Source of the DNA: JAMXLO01 sp036265005
Lineage (GTDB): Bacteria > Pseudomonadota > Alphaproteobacteria > Acetobacterales > Acetobacteraceae
Reading direction: 5' to 3'
Assembly (NCBI GenBank): GCA_036265005.1
Contig: DATAPW010000160.1
Coordinates: 1-23,662, forward strand
DNA length: 23,662 nt
Below, one piece after another: positions 7,606 through 13,655 of this stretch; position 1 is the stretch's first letter, and the number at the start of each line of letters is the position of its first letter. The position numbers were made by a program, and so were the translations under genes. The notes below the pieces were generated by a model. It was given only the letters and a program-made list of their open reading frames with translations, was not told where the DNA came from and did not search any database.

Positions 7606-8391
7606 TCAGGTGATACTGAGTTCACCTCGTCGATCGGTCTGCGATGCATGCCAGGGAATGATCAGCCGTTCCAGCAACTCAACGGCGAAGTAGACCAGCA
7701 GCCCGATGGCGCCCAGCACCATGACGGTGGCGAATACCATCTGCGTGTTGAGGTCGCCGTTGTATTGCAGCAGAAGATAGCCGAGCCCGCGATCCGAGGC
7801 GACGAACTCGGCAACCACCGCCGCGGTGGCGGAAATCGCCGCGCCGACCTTCAGGCCGGTGAAGATCTCCGGCAGTGCGTAGGGCAGTCGGATCTTGGCG
7901 AACGTGCGAAGTCCGCCGGCGCCCGTCGTGTGCACGAAATCCATGATATCCGGGTCGATCGAGCGAAAGCCGGCAATGGATGCAATCACGATCGGGAAGA
8001 ACGACAGCAGGAACACCAGCAGCAGCTTCGGCGTGAAGCCGAAGCCGAACCAGATGATGAACAATGGCGCCACCGCGATCTTCGGCACGATCTGCAGAAA
8101 GACGACAACCGGGTACACCGTCTCCTCGATGGCGCGGGAGAACACGATGGCGACGGCGAGCGGGATGCTGACCGCGATCGCCAGCGCGTAGCCGGAGACG
8201 ATCTCCAGCGACGTAATGCCGGCGCTTGTCAGCACCGGCTGCCAGTTCTTGGCCAGCGCACGAAACACCTGTGTCGGCGGCGGCAGGATGTATTCCCGCA
8301 CGCCGAACAAGTGCACGCCGAGTTCCCACAGGACGAACAGCACAAGGAAGCCGAACGCCGTGCGCCAGCGTCGGATCACCCCCGCGAGCAA
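7606..8391 (-). CDS. ABC transporter permease (BPD_transp_1, SsuC/TauC type)
   Basis: A 261-aa inner-membrane permease. The first hydrophobic helix (FGFLVLFVLWELGVHLFG) is followed by the family element YILPPPTQVFRAL and then about five more hydrophobic spans. The cytoplasmic coupling (EAA) loop is visible as TTGAGGLRTFAKIRLPYALPEI, which contacts the ATPase. The SsuC-like VPKIAVAPLFIIWFGFG is present. The start is read as TTG at 8391, only 5 bases after the alcohol dehydrogenase stop, with GCAGG about 9 bases upstream; a GTG at 8379 is an alternative. The close spacing places it second in the operon. It pairs with the binding protein and ATPase encoded downstream. Confidence 0.92.
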   Translation of the reverse strand: MLAGVIRRWRTAFGFLVLFVLWELGVHLFGVREYILPPPTQVFRALAKNWQPVLTSAGITSLEIVSGYALAIAVSIPLAVAIVFSRAIEETVYPVVVFLQIVPKIAVAPLFIIWFGFGFTPKLLLVFLLSFFPIVIASIAGFRSIDPDIMDFVHTTGAGGLRTFAKIRLPYALPEIFTGLKVGAAISATAAVVAEFVASDRGLGYLLLQYNGDLNTQMVFATVMVLGAIGLLVYFAVELLERLIIPWHASQTDRRGELSIT

Positions 8392-8396
8392 GCTAT

Positions 8397-9485
8397 TCAG
8401 CCTGCGGAAAAGTCGATCAGCTGCCGCACCATGGCGCCGGACTTCATGGTCGCGAAGCCTTCGTTGATCTGCGCGAGCTTGATGTGGCCGGAAATCATGT
8501 GGTCCAGCTTGAGCTTGCCTTGCACGTAGAGTTCCAGCAGGCGCGGCATATCGACACGGAAGCGGTTCCCACCCATCGAGGTGCCCTGGATCTTGCGATC
8601 GCGCAGGAAGTCCGCGCCGTGCAGCTCGATCTTGGTGCCCAACGGGATCATGCCGATAATCGTCGCGGTGCCGCCTGGACGCAGCATCTGGAACGACTGT
8701 TCCGCCGTTGTCTTGGTGCCGATCGCCTCGAACGAGTACGGCACACCGCCACCGGTCATCTCCTTCACCATCTCCACCGGATCGGCATTCGATGCGTTGA
8801 TCGTGTCGGTTGCGCCCATCGCACGCGCGACCTCCAGCTTGGATGCAACGGTGTCGATCGCAATGATGCGCGATGCGCCCGCCATTGCCGCGCCGTTCAC
8901 CGCAGACAAGCCGATGCCGCCGCAGCCGATCACCGCGACGGTGGCACCTGGTTCCACCTTGGCGGCATGGAACACCGCGCCGACACCAGTCATCACGCCG
9001 CAGCCGACCAGCGCACAGCGATCCAGCGGGACATCGTCACGCACCTTCACCAGCGCGTGCTCGTGCACCAGCATATTTTCGGCGAACGCCGACAGGTTGA
9101 ATGCCTGATTTAGCACTTCGCCCTTCCAGGTCAGTCGGCGCGCAGCACCCGGCAGCAGTTTCACCTCGGTATTTTCGCAGAGATTCGGATGGCCGGTCAT
9201 GCATTGCGCGCATTCGCCGCAGAACACCGACAGGCAGGTGATGACGTGATCGCCGGGTTTCACGTAGGTGACATCTTCGCCGACCGCTTCGACAACGCCG
9301 GCCGCCTCGTGCCCCAACACGCACGGTGTTGGATACGGGTACAGACCTTCCATGAAATGCAAATCAGAGTGGCAGAGACCAGCGAATGCCGTGCGCACCA
9401 GCACTTCCCGACGCTTCACTGGAGCGTGCTGCACGTCCTCGATGGTGAGCGGCTGATGCGGCTCGTGGAAAACGGCTGCCTTCAT
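8397..9485 (-). CDS. Zinc-dependent medium-chain alcohol dehydrogenase
   Basis: A 362-aa MDR-family alcohol dehydrogenase resembling class III and related group I zinc enzymes. Catalytic zinc ligands are in GLCHSDLH (cysteine), GHEAAG (histidine) and VGCGVMTG (cysteine). The structural zinc site is FCGECAQCMTGHPNLC, four cysteines in the C-x2-C-x2-C-x7-C spacing. The nucleotide-binding motif is VIGCGGIGLSAVNG, with an aspartate in IAIDTVASK that favours NAD over NADP. The ATG at 9485 (MKAAVFHEP) has an AGGAGGG ribosome site six bases upstream, so the nine extra residues of the longer frame are rejected. It leads the operon with the ABC transporter and the Gfo/Idh/MocA enzyme. The exact alcohol or thiol-adduct substrate is unknown. 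Confidence 0.92.
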   Translation of the reverse strand: MKAAVFHEPHQPLTIEDVQHAPVKRREVLVRTAFAGLCHSDLHFMEGLYPYPTPCVLGHEAAGVVEAVGEDVTYVKPGDHVITCLSVFCGECAQCMTGHPNLCENTEVKLLPGAARRLTWKGEVLNQAFNLSAFAENMLVHEHALVKVRDDVPLDRCALVGCGVMTGVGAVFHAAKVEPGATVAVIGCGGIGLSAVNGAAMAGASRIIAIDTVASKLEVARAMGATDTINASNADPVEMVKEMTGGGVPYSFEAIGTKTTAEQSFQMLRPGGTATIIGMIPLGTKIELHGADFLRDRKIQGTSMGGNRFRVDMPRLLELYVQGKLKLDHMISGHIKLAQINEGFATMKSGAMVRQLIDFSAG

Positions 9486-9557
9486 GGTTCCCTCCTGCGT
9501 CTTATGGCGCAAACGCTAGCCTTGGAGGGACCGAAAGGAAAGGTGACATCCGGCGCG

Positions 9558-9640
9558 CCGGATTGCGCTTTGCTTAACCGCCCTACGCGATAGAACAGAC
9601 GCGATGCGAGGTAGGGCGGATAAGCGTAGCACAATCCGCC
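9558..9640. repeat. REP-like inverted repeat with GTAGGGCGGATAAGCG-type arms
   Basis: The right arm (9611-9640) begins GTAGGGCGGATAAGCGTAGC and ends AATCCGCC. The left arm (9558-9586) is its near-complete reverse complement, with only a few mismatches over about 29 bases. The arms are separated by 24 bases. The arm sequence resembles short palindromic repeats dispersed in intergenic DNA of many proteobacteria, which I recognise from general knowledge rather than a search. The element is a candidate mobile or RNA-folding repeat lying between the alcohol dehydrogenase and secreted-protein genes. A possible remnant of the same arm (GCGCAATCCGCC) occurs at 5-16. Confidence 0.72.
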
Positions 9641-9742
9641 GCTGCCCACCTGGTCAGAGCGGCGCCGGCACACGTCACATCACTGACGTGCCACTCCCAC
9701 CGGTTGTGCGGTGCCGGTGCGATTTATAATATACGGCTCCCT

Positions 9743-9782
9743 GGCACTTCCCCCTTCCCGGCGGCCCGGGAAGGGGTGTGCC
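9743..9782. terminator. Strong hairpin, 11-bp perfect stem with outer 5-bp extension
   Basis: CCCCTTCCCGG (9751-9761) and CCGGGAAGGGG (9766-9776) pair perfectly around a 4-base loop. An outer GGCAC/GTGCC pair (9743-9747 and 9778-9782) extends the stem across a 3-by-1 internal loop. It lies 12 bases beyond the stop of the secreted-protein gene on the minus strand, where a terminator would be expected. There is no T-tract on either side, so intrinsic termination is not certain; mRNA 3'-end protection is an alternative. Confidence 0.6.
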
Positions 9783-9794
9783 GGCCGGGGGCTG

Positions 9795-10460
9795 CTACCT
9801 GCTGCCACCACCCGGTGATGCCTGGCCGGCGGCGGGAGGCGGAGCGGACATGCCGCTGCCCATGTTCGCACCGCCGGCGTCGTATGCGTGACCCTGCTCG
9901 GCGGCCTGCAGGCTTTGACCGTTCAGTTGGTCGGCGACATTGTCCTGCGCGCTGGCCATGCCGCTGGACCGCCCGGAATGCGTGCCATTGTTCGCATGCC
10001 GCGCGGTGTCGGAGCGCGCAATGCCGGCACGTGAATCGGTGCTGTCCGAGCCGGTCGCGCCGGATTGATTGCTGGCCCCGGCCGTTCCATTCGGGCCGGA
10101 CATGCTGCCAGCCGCCATGTCATTCCGGGCCGCGTTGTCCGAGCCGGCACGATTGGTATTCATGCCGTTCGTGCCCGACATATTCGAGCCGGCCGCGCTC
10201 TGCGTGGCGGCGTTCTGTGTGACAGAGCCGTTCTGTGTCGAGGCGCCATTCTGGGTCGTCGCGCCGTACGGGCTGCTGTTCAGGGTGGTCGATCCGGGTG
10301 CGGACGGCGAACCGTTCTGCATGCCGGAAGCGCCGGTCCCGGTCGCCGGCGTGTTTGCGGGCGAGTCGCCGACGGTCGATTGCATCCCCGTGGCAGCCAT
10401 AACCGGCGTCGCGAGCAACCCCAACGCGCACACCGACGCGATCAATCCTGCTTTCGCCAT
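9795..10460 (-). CDS. Secreted low-complexity Ser/Thr/Asn/Gly/Ala-rich protein
   Basis: A 221-aa protein that I do not recognise as a named family. Residues 1-22 form a signal peptide (MAKAGLIASVCALGLLATPVMA), so the product is exported to the periplasm or beyond. The mature part is a low-complexity chain dominated by Ser, Thr, Asn, Gly, Gln and Ala, with short TQNG-type repeats at about 69-88 and many MSG/MNT-like units. It should be intrinsically disordered. The only segment that looks foldable is near the C-terminus (DNVADQLNGQSLQAAEQG, residues 173-190), followed by a Pro/Gly tail. The mature part has no cysteine. The ATG at 10460 has an AGGAAGG ribosome site about nine bases upstream. 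It probably forms its own unit between hairpins at 9743-9782 and 10522-10544. Function unknown. Confidence 0.8.
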   Translation of the reverse strand: MAKAGLIASVCALGLLATPVMAATGMQSTVGDSPANTPATGTGASGMQNGSPSAPGSTTLNSSPYGATTQNGASTQNGSVTQNAATQSAAGSNMSGTNGMNTNRAGSDNAARNDMAAGSMSGPNGTAGASNQSGATGSDSTDSRAGIARSDTARHANNGTHSGRSSGMASAQDNVADQLNGQSLQAAEQGHAYDAGGANMGSGMSAPPPAAGQASPGGGSR

Positions 10461-10521
10461 GATCGAATTCCTTCCTGTTCGATTGCCGGCGGACGATGTG
10501 CCGGCGACCGACAGGGACGTG

Positions 10522-10544
10522 GGGCGACATACGGATTGTCGCCC
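10522..10544 (-). terminator. 8-bp hairpin downstream of the thioesterase gene
   Basis: GGGCGACA (10522-10529) and TGTCGCCC (10537-10544) pair perfectly around a 7-base loop. The hairpin begins 27 bases past the thioesterase stop on the minus strand and lies upstream of the secreted-protein gene. No T-tract follows, so it may be a weak terminator or a leader structure of the downstream gene. Confidence 0.45.
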
Positions 10545-10571
10545 ATCACATCCGGTTGCGTGATCGCCCGT

Positions 10572-10967
10572 TTACAACACCATTTGAGTTTGGGTCACCT
10601 TGGCCACCAACCTGCCTTCGACATTGGTCAGCCGGGTTTCCCATACCTGTGTGCGCCGGCCACGGTGCAACGGTGTCGCCTCCGCAACCAGTCGCGTCCC
10701 GACCGGCGTTGCAGCGAAAAAGTTCGTCTTGCTCTCGACTGTCGTGGTGCCCTGGCCTTCGCGCAGGTTGACCACTGTGCCCAGTGCGCCGACCGTGTCG
10801 GCGAACGCCATGATCGCACCACCGTGCAGAATCTCGCCGGAGGTACACAGCTCCTCCCGCACCGTCAGTTCGGCGACGACCCGTTCGGCTGTGGCAAGCG
10901 TCACCGTGATGCCCATCCAGCGCGGGAACGGCGGCAGCTCCCTCTGCAACCGCGCGGTCATGTCCAT
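10572..10967 (-). CDS. PaaI-family hotdog-fold acyl-CoA thioesterase
   Basis: A 131-aa single hotdog-domain protein. The PaaI/YdiI-type active-site segment ILHGGAIMAFADTVGALG is clear, with H48-G-G and D57 at the catalytic position. A second family segment, SKTNFFAATPVGTRLVAEATPLHRGRR, follows. Such enzymes hydrolyse acyl-CoA or aryl-CoA thioesters and act as cytosolic tetramers. The start at 10967 was chosen because GGAGG lies 7 bases upstream; the longer frame adds 26 residues without family similarity and reaches into the divergent peptidase start. It is divergent from the M20 peptidase gene with a 77-bp shared upstream region. The acyl substrate is unknown. Confidence 0.9.
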   Translation of the reverse strand: MDMTARLQRELPPFPRWMGITVTLATAERVVAELTVREELCTSGEILHGGAIMAFADTVGALGTVVNLREGQGTTTVESKTNFFAATPVGTRLVAEATPLHRGRRTQVWETRLTNVEGRLVAKVTQTQMVL

Positions 10968-11044
10968 GCCTGTTCCTCCCCTGGCTTGCTCGCCGGCCCC
11001 GTGTCGGCCAATACCGTTACCGCAGCTTTGGGAGCCAAGCATCA

Positions 11045-12262
11045 ATGTCCAGCCAAGCCGAGTCGATTACCCGCCAGGTCATGGCGAGCGAAGCCTATCG
11101 CACCGCAGTCGCCACGCTGACCGCTGAGCACGACCGCACCGTCGAGGACATCATCGCACTGACACAGATCGCTGCACCGTCGTTCCAGGAGGCAACCCGC
11201 GCGCAAGCGTTCAAGGTGATGGCTGAAGCACATGGGCTCAAGAACCTGCAGATCGACGCGGAAGGAAATGTCACCGGCCTGCGTCCCGGCATCGGCAACG
11301 GCCCGCTGATCTGCGTCGCTGCGCATCTGGACACGGTCTTTCCGGCCGGCACCGACCTGACCGTCCGGCGCGAGGGCACCCGCCTGTTGGCACCCGGTGT
11401 CGGCGACGACACACGGTCGCTGGCGGTGTTGCTCGCCTGGCTGCGAGCGATGGATGCTGCCGGCGTGCAAACGCGGGCCGACCTGCTGTTCGTTGCCGAT
11501 GTGGGCGAGGAAGGGCCCGGCGACCTGCGCGGCATGCGGTATTTGTTTGAGAAGGGACCCTACAAGGACCGCATCAGCACCTTCATCACGGTGGACAGCC
11601 CGGACATGGACCGCATTGCGGTGGGCGGCGTCGGCTCCAAGCGCTACCGCGTGACGTTCAAGGGTCCCGGTGGGCACAGCTATGGCGCGTTCGGTCTGGT
11701 GAACCCGATGTTCGCCATGGCGGATGCCGTCGCCCGGCTGGGCCACGTCAGGGTCCCGGCCGTACCGAAAACCACCTACAGCGCCAGCGTCACCGGCGGC
11801 GGCACGTCGATCAATTCCATCCCCAACAGCGTGTGGACCGATTTCGATCTGCGCTCGGAGGCGCCGGATGAACTGGCGAAACTCGAGGCGACATTCCTCG
11901 ACCTCATCCAGCAGTCGGTTGCCACGGAGAATGCCGCGCGCTCGACGCAGAATGGACCGATCGTCGCGGAGATCCAGAAGACCGGTGACCGGCCTGCGGG
12001 CCATACCGATGAGAGCAGCGAACTGGTCCAGGTAGCGCATGCGGCAATCAGTGCGCATGGCTTCCGCCCCGGGTTCGAGTCCTCATCGACCGATGCGAAT
12101 ATCCCGATGAGCCTCGGTATTCCGGCAATCAAGATCGGCTCCGGCGGCACAGGCGGACGTGGTCACTCGCTGGAGGAATGGATCGACGTCGCGCCTGAAC
12201 CATCGATCCGCGGCATGGCCGCCGGTCTGGCAACCGTGCTGGCCATCGCAGGATTGGCATGA
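11045..12262 (+). CDS. M20-family zinc metallopeptidase
   Basis: A 405-aa M20 (ArgE/DapE/CPG2/PepT-like) hydrolase. Metal-site residues fall in the expected order: H94 and D96 (AAHLDTVFP), D121 (GVGDDTRS), E155/E156 (DVGEEGPG), D184 (ITVDSPD) and H374 (GGRGHSLEEW). The dimerisation domain begins with VTFKGPGGHSYGAFG near 203-216. No signal peptide is seen, so it is a cytosolic dipeptidase, aminoacylase or carboxypeptidase-type enzyme. The ATG at 11045 has GGGAG ten bases upstream. Transcription converges with the PrpF-like gene, with a large hairpin between them. A hydrolytic role on N-acyl or peptide substrates would fit the amide-degrading genes further right, but no specific substrate is visible. 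Confidence 0.93.
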   Translation: MSSQAESITRQVMASEAYRTAVATLTAEHDRTVEDIIALTQIAAPSFQEATRAQAFKVMAEAHGLKNLQIDAEGNVTGLRPGIGNGPLICVAAHLDTVFPAGTDLTVRREGTRLLAPGVGDDTRSLAVLLAWLRAMDAAGVQTRADLLFVADVGEEGPGDLRGMRYLFEKGPYKDRISTFITVDSPDMDRIAVGGVGSKRYRVTFKGPGGHSYGAFGLVNPMFAMADAVARLGHVRVPAVPKTTYSASVTGGGTSINSIPNSVWTDFDLRSEAPDELAKLEATFLDLIQQSVATENAARSTQNGPIVAEIQKTGDRPAGHTDESSELVQVAHAAISAHGFRPGFESSSTDANIPMSLGIPAIKIGSGGTGGRGHSLEEWIDVAPEPSIRGMAAGLATVLAIAGLA

Positions 12263-12270
12263 CACTGGCT

Positions 12271-12329
12271 TGGCGGTTCAGGTCACAGTCGAAGGACATC
12301 GCAACCCACGACTGGGACATGAACCGCCA
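12271..12329. terminator. Large imperfect hairpin between convergent genes (bidirectional terminator candidate)
   Basis: The 20-base left arm (12271-12290) pairs with 12310-12329 in 18 of 20 positions, including a perfect outer 10 bp (TGGCGGTTCA/TGAACCGCCA) and an inner CAGTC/GACTG. The loop is 19 bases. It fills the 88-bp gap between the stops of the M20 peptidase (plus) and the PrpF-like protein (minus), where a bidirectional terminator is expected. Neither side has a clear T-tract, so a miniature repeat element is an alternative. Confidence 0.65.
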
Positions 12330-12350
12330 GGTGCATTGCCGAATATGCGC

Positions 12351-13574
12351 CTAGCCGCAGAGCGGCAGCAGCACGTCGCGCAGCGCGTCGGACGCGCGAT
12401 ACAGCGGCACATGGCCACGCAGCAGGATCTGCGCACTGCGACGGTACGCCGCCTTCCGCACTTGCAGCCCGGATTTGGCCAGGCGCGCTTCGATTGTCGC
12501 TTCCAGTATGCCGGCAGGGTTCTCGATTCCGACATCGACCTCGCCGAAGTCCGCACCGGCCGACGGGAGACCCTGCGCGACGCCTTGCGCGACGGAGCCA
12601 GGGATCAATGCGGCTGCGGCCAGGCAACAGCCGCCGGACACCGCCATCGAACGATGTGCGGTCTGCGGCGTGAAATAGCGCACTGCGATGTGTCCGGTCC
12701 CCTGTGGCGGCCCGACGATGCAGATTTTCGGGATCGTTTCGCTCTGCGCCAGGTCTTCCGCCGTCATGAGCCGTCCACCCGGTCCCTTCAGCGCCATGCG
12801 CAAGCCGGCCTCCACCCACACTGTGCGCAGCGCTGCCATGAAATCGCGATCGGCATCCAGCGCCTCGATGGTCTCGTGCGCCGTCTTGCCGAAATCGGCG
12901 GCGCGCGCGATCACCATCGGTACCGCAACGTCAACGCAGGACACGGCGTAGCCGGCCACATCATCCAGCGGCCGGCCGGTCGGCAGCAGGCTCCCGGTCT
13001 TCGCCCCCACAGGGTTGGCGAGGAACAGATCCACGCCGGGGAAACTGCCGTCCACGCCGGGGATCTCCGCCGCAACGAATGTGCCGTCAGCGTCGAGCCG
13101 CATGCGGGATCCCGCGGTCACCTTGGTATTGGTGTTGAAAATGTCGATCTCGAGGGCTCCGCCGGCATCGACCGGTTCGACCTGGCCGGTATCCAGCGCC
13201 CACAGCGGCAGGGAGGCGGTCATGTTGCCGCAGTTGACGCTCCAATCCACCGCTGCCTTGTCCGCCGCGAGCTGCGCGAACGTGCTGACGATGTGGCGCT
13301 CGTTGCCGGACCGCTCCAATCTGGCAAAGAACACCTTGTTGCCGGTGGGCACGATACGGCCGAGACCGGTGATCTGCTTGTTGCCCGCCCGTGTGCCATC
13401 CAGTGGCAAGCCCATCAGATGGCGCAGCAGTTCCTCGCGCAACGCCTGCTCCCGAGGCGCCCAATGCTCGGCAAGCACCAGGCCGGTCGATGTGCCGCCG
13501 CGCACGTGATGGACGGGAAACTCGATGCACCCGCCGCGCAGCAGCGGCGCCGGATCGAGCGATGCTGTGGACAT
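12351..13574 (-). CDS. prpF: PrpF-family isomerase (2-methylaconitate/4-oxalomesaconate-type)
   Basis: A 407-aa protein of the PrpF family, whose members catalyse allylic or cis-trans isomerisation of unsaturated tricarboxylates such as 2-methylaconitate, or tautomerise 4-oxalomesaconate. Landmarks are HHVRGGTSTGLV near the start, GNKQITGLGRIVPTGNKV (K80 is a candidate proton-transfer lysine) and DWSVNCGNMTA with C115. The second diaminopimelate-epimerase-like half follows, including TGHIAVRYFTPQTAHRSMAVSGGCCLAAAAL. Length is typical. A GGGGA ribosome site lies about 7 bases before the ATG. No acnD or prpBC-type partner is present in the window, so the methylcitrate-cycle role is not supported by context, and the symbol denotes family membership only. 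Confidence 0.87.
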   Translation of the reverse strand: MSTASLDPAPLLRGGCIEFPVHHVRGGTSTGLVLAEHWAPREQALREELLRHLMGLPLDGTRAGNKQITGLGRIVPTGNKVFFARLERSGNERHIVSTFAQLAADKAAVDWSVNCGNMTASLPLWALDTGQVEPVDAGGALEIDIFNTNTKVTAGSRMRLDADGTFVAAEIPGVDGSFPGVDLFLANPVGAKTGSLLPTGRPLDDVAGYAVSCVDVAVPMVIARAADFGKTAHETIEALDADRDFMAALRTVWVEAGLRMALKGPGGRLMTAEDLAQSETIPKICIVGPPQGTGHIAVRYFTPQTAHRSMAVSGGCCLAAAALIPGSVAQGVAQGLPSAGADFGEVDVGIENPAGILEATIEARLAKSGLQVRKAAYRRSAQILLRGHVPLYRASDALRDVLLPLCG

Positions 13575-13637
13575 GGCCGGTCCCCGGTTGTTGCGGTGCT
13601 TCAGCTACCGTCTTGCGGCAACGAAGTCCATCGCCGG

Positions 13638-13652
13638 GACGGCAGAGCCGTC
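13638..13652 (-). terminator. Small hairpin just after the sigma factor gene
   Basis: GACGGC (13638-13643) and GCCGTC (13647-13652) pair perfectly around a 3-base loop, starting 3 bases after the sigma factor stop on the minus strand. It has no T-tail and only six pairs, so it is a weak terminator candidate separating the sigma gene from prpF. Confidence 0.3.
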
Positions 13653-13655
13653 GGG

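Larger units (their letters stand above)
9486..9794. other. 309-bp intergenic region rich in inverted repeats
   Basis: No convincing gene was found here. The region contains the 5' leader of the alcohol dehydrogenase operon (9486-9557), a REP-like inverted repeat (9558-9640), a smaller inverted repeat with a bulge (9667-9692; GGCACACGTCA and TGACGTGCC), an AT-rich island containing TATAAT (9722-9735) and a strong hairpin (9743-9782). No well-placed sigma-70 promoter with both boxes could be found for the dehydrogenase operon, so its promoter may use another sigma factor or be too degenerate to see by eye. Confidence 0.7.

Noticed and set aside
10543..10564. ATCAC...GTGAT pair as a CRP-like site
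   Set aside because: The half-sites are in the reverse order to the TGTGA...TCACA consensus and the match is short.
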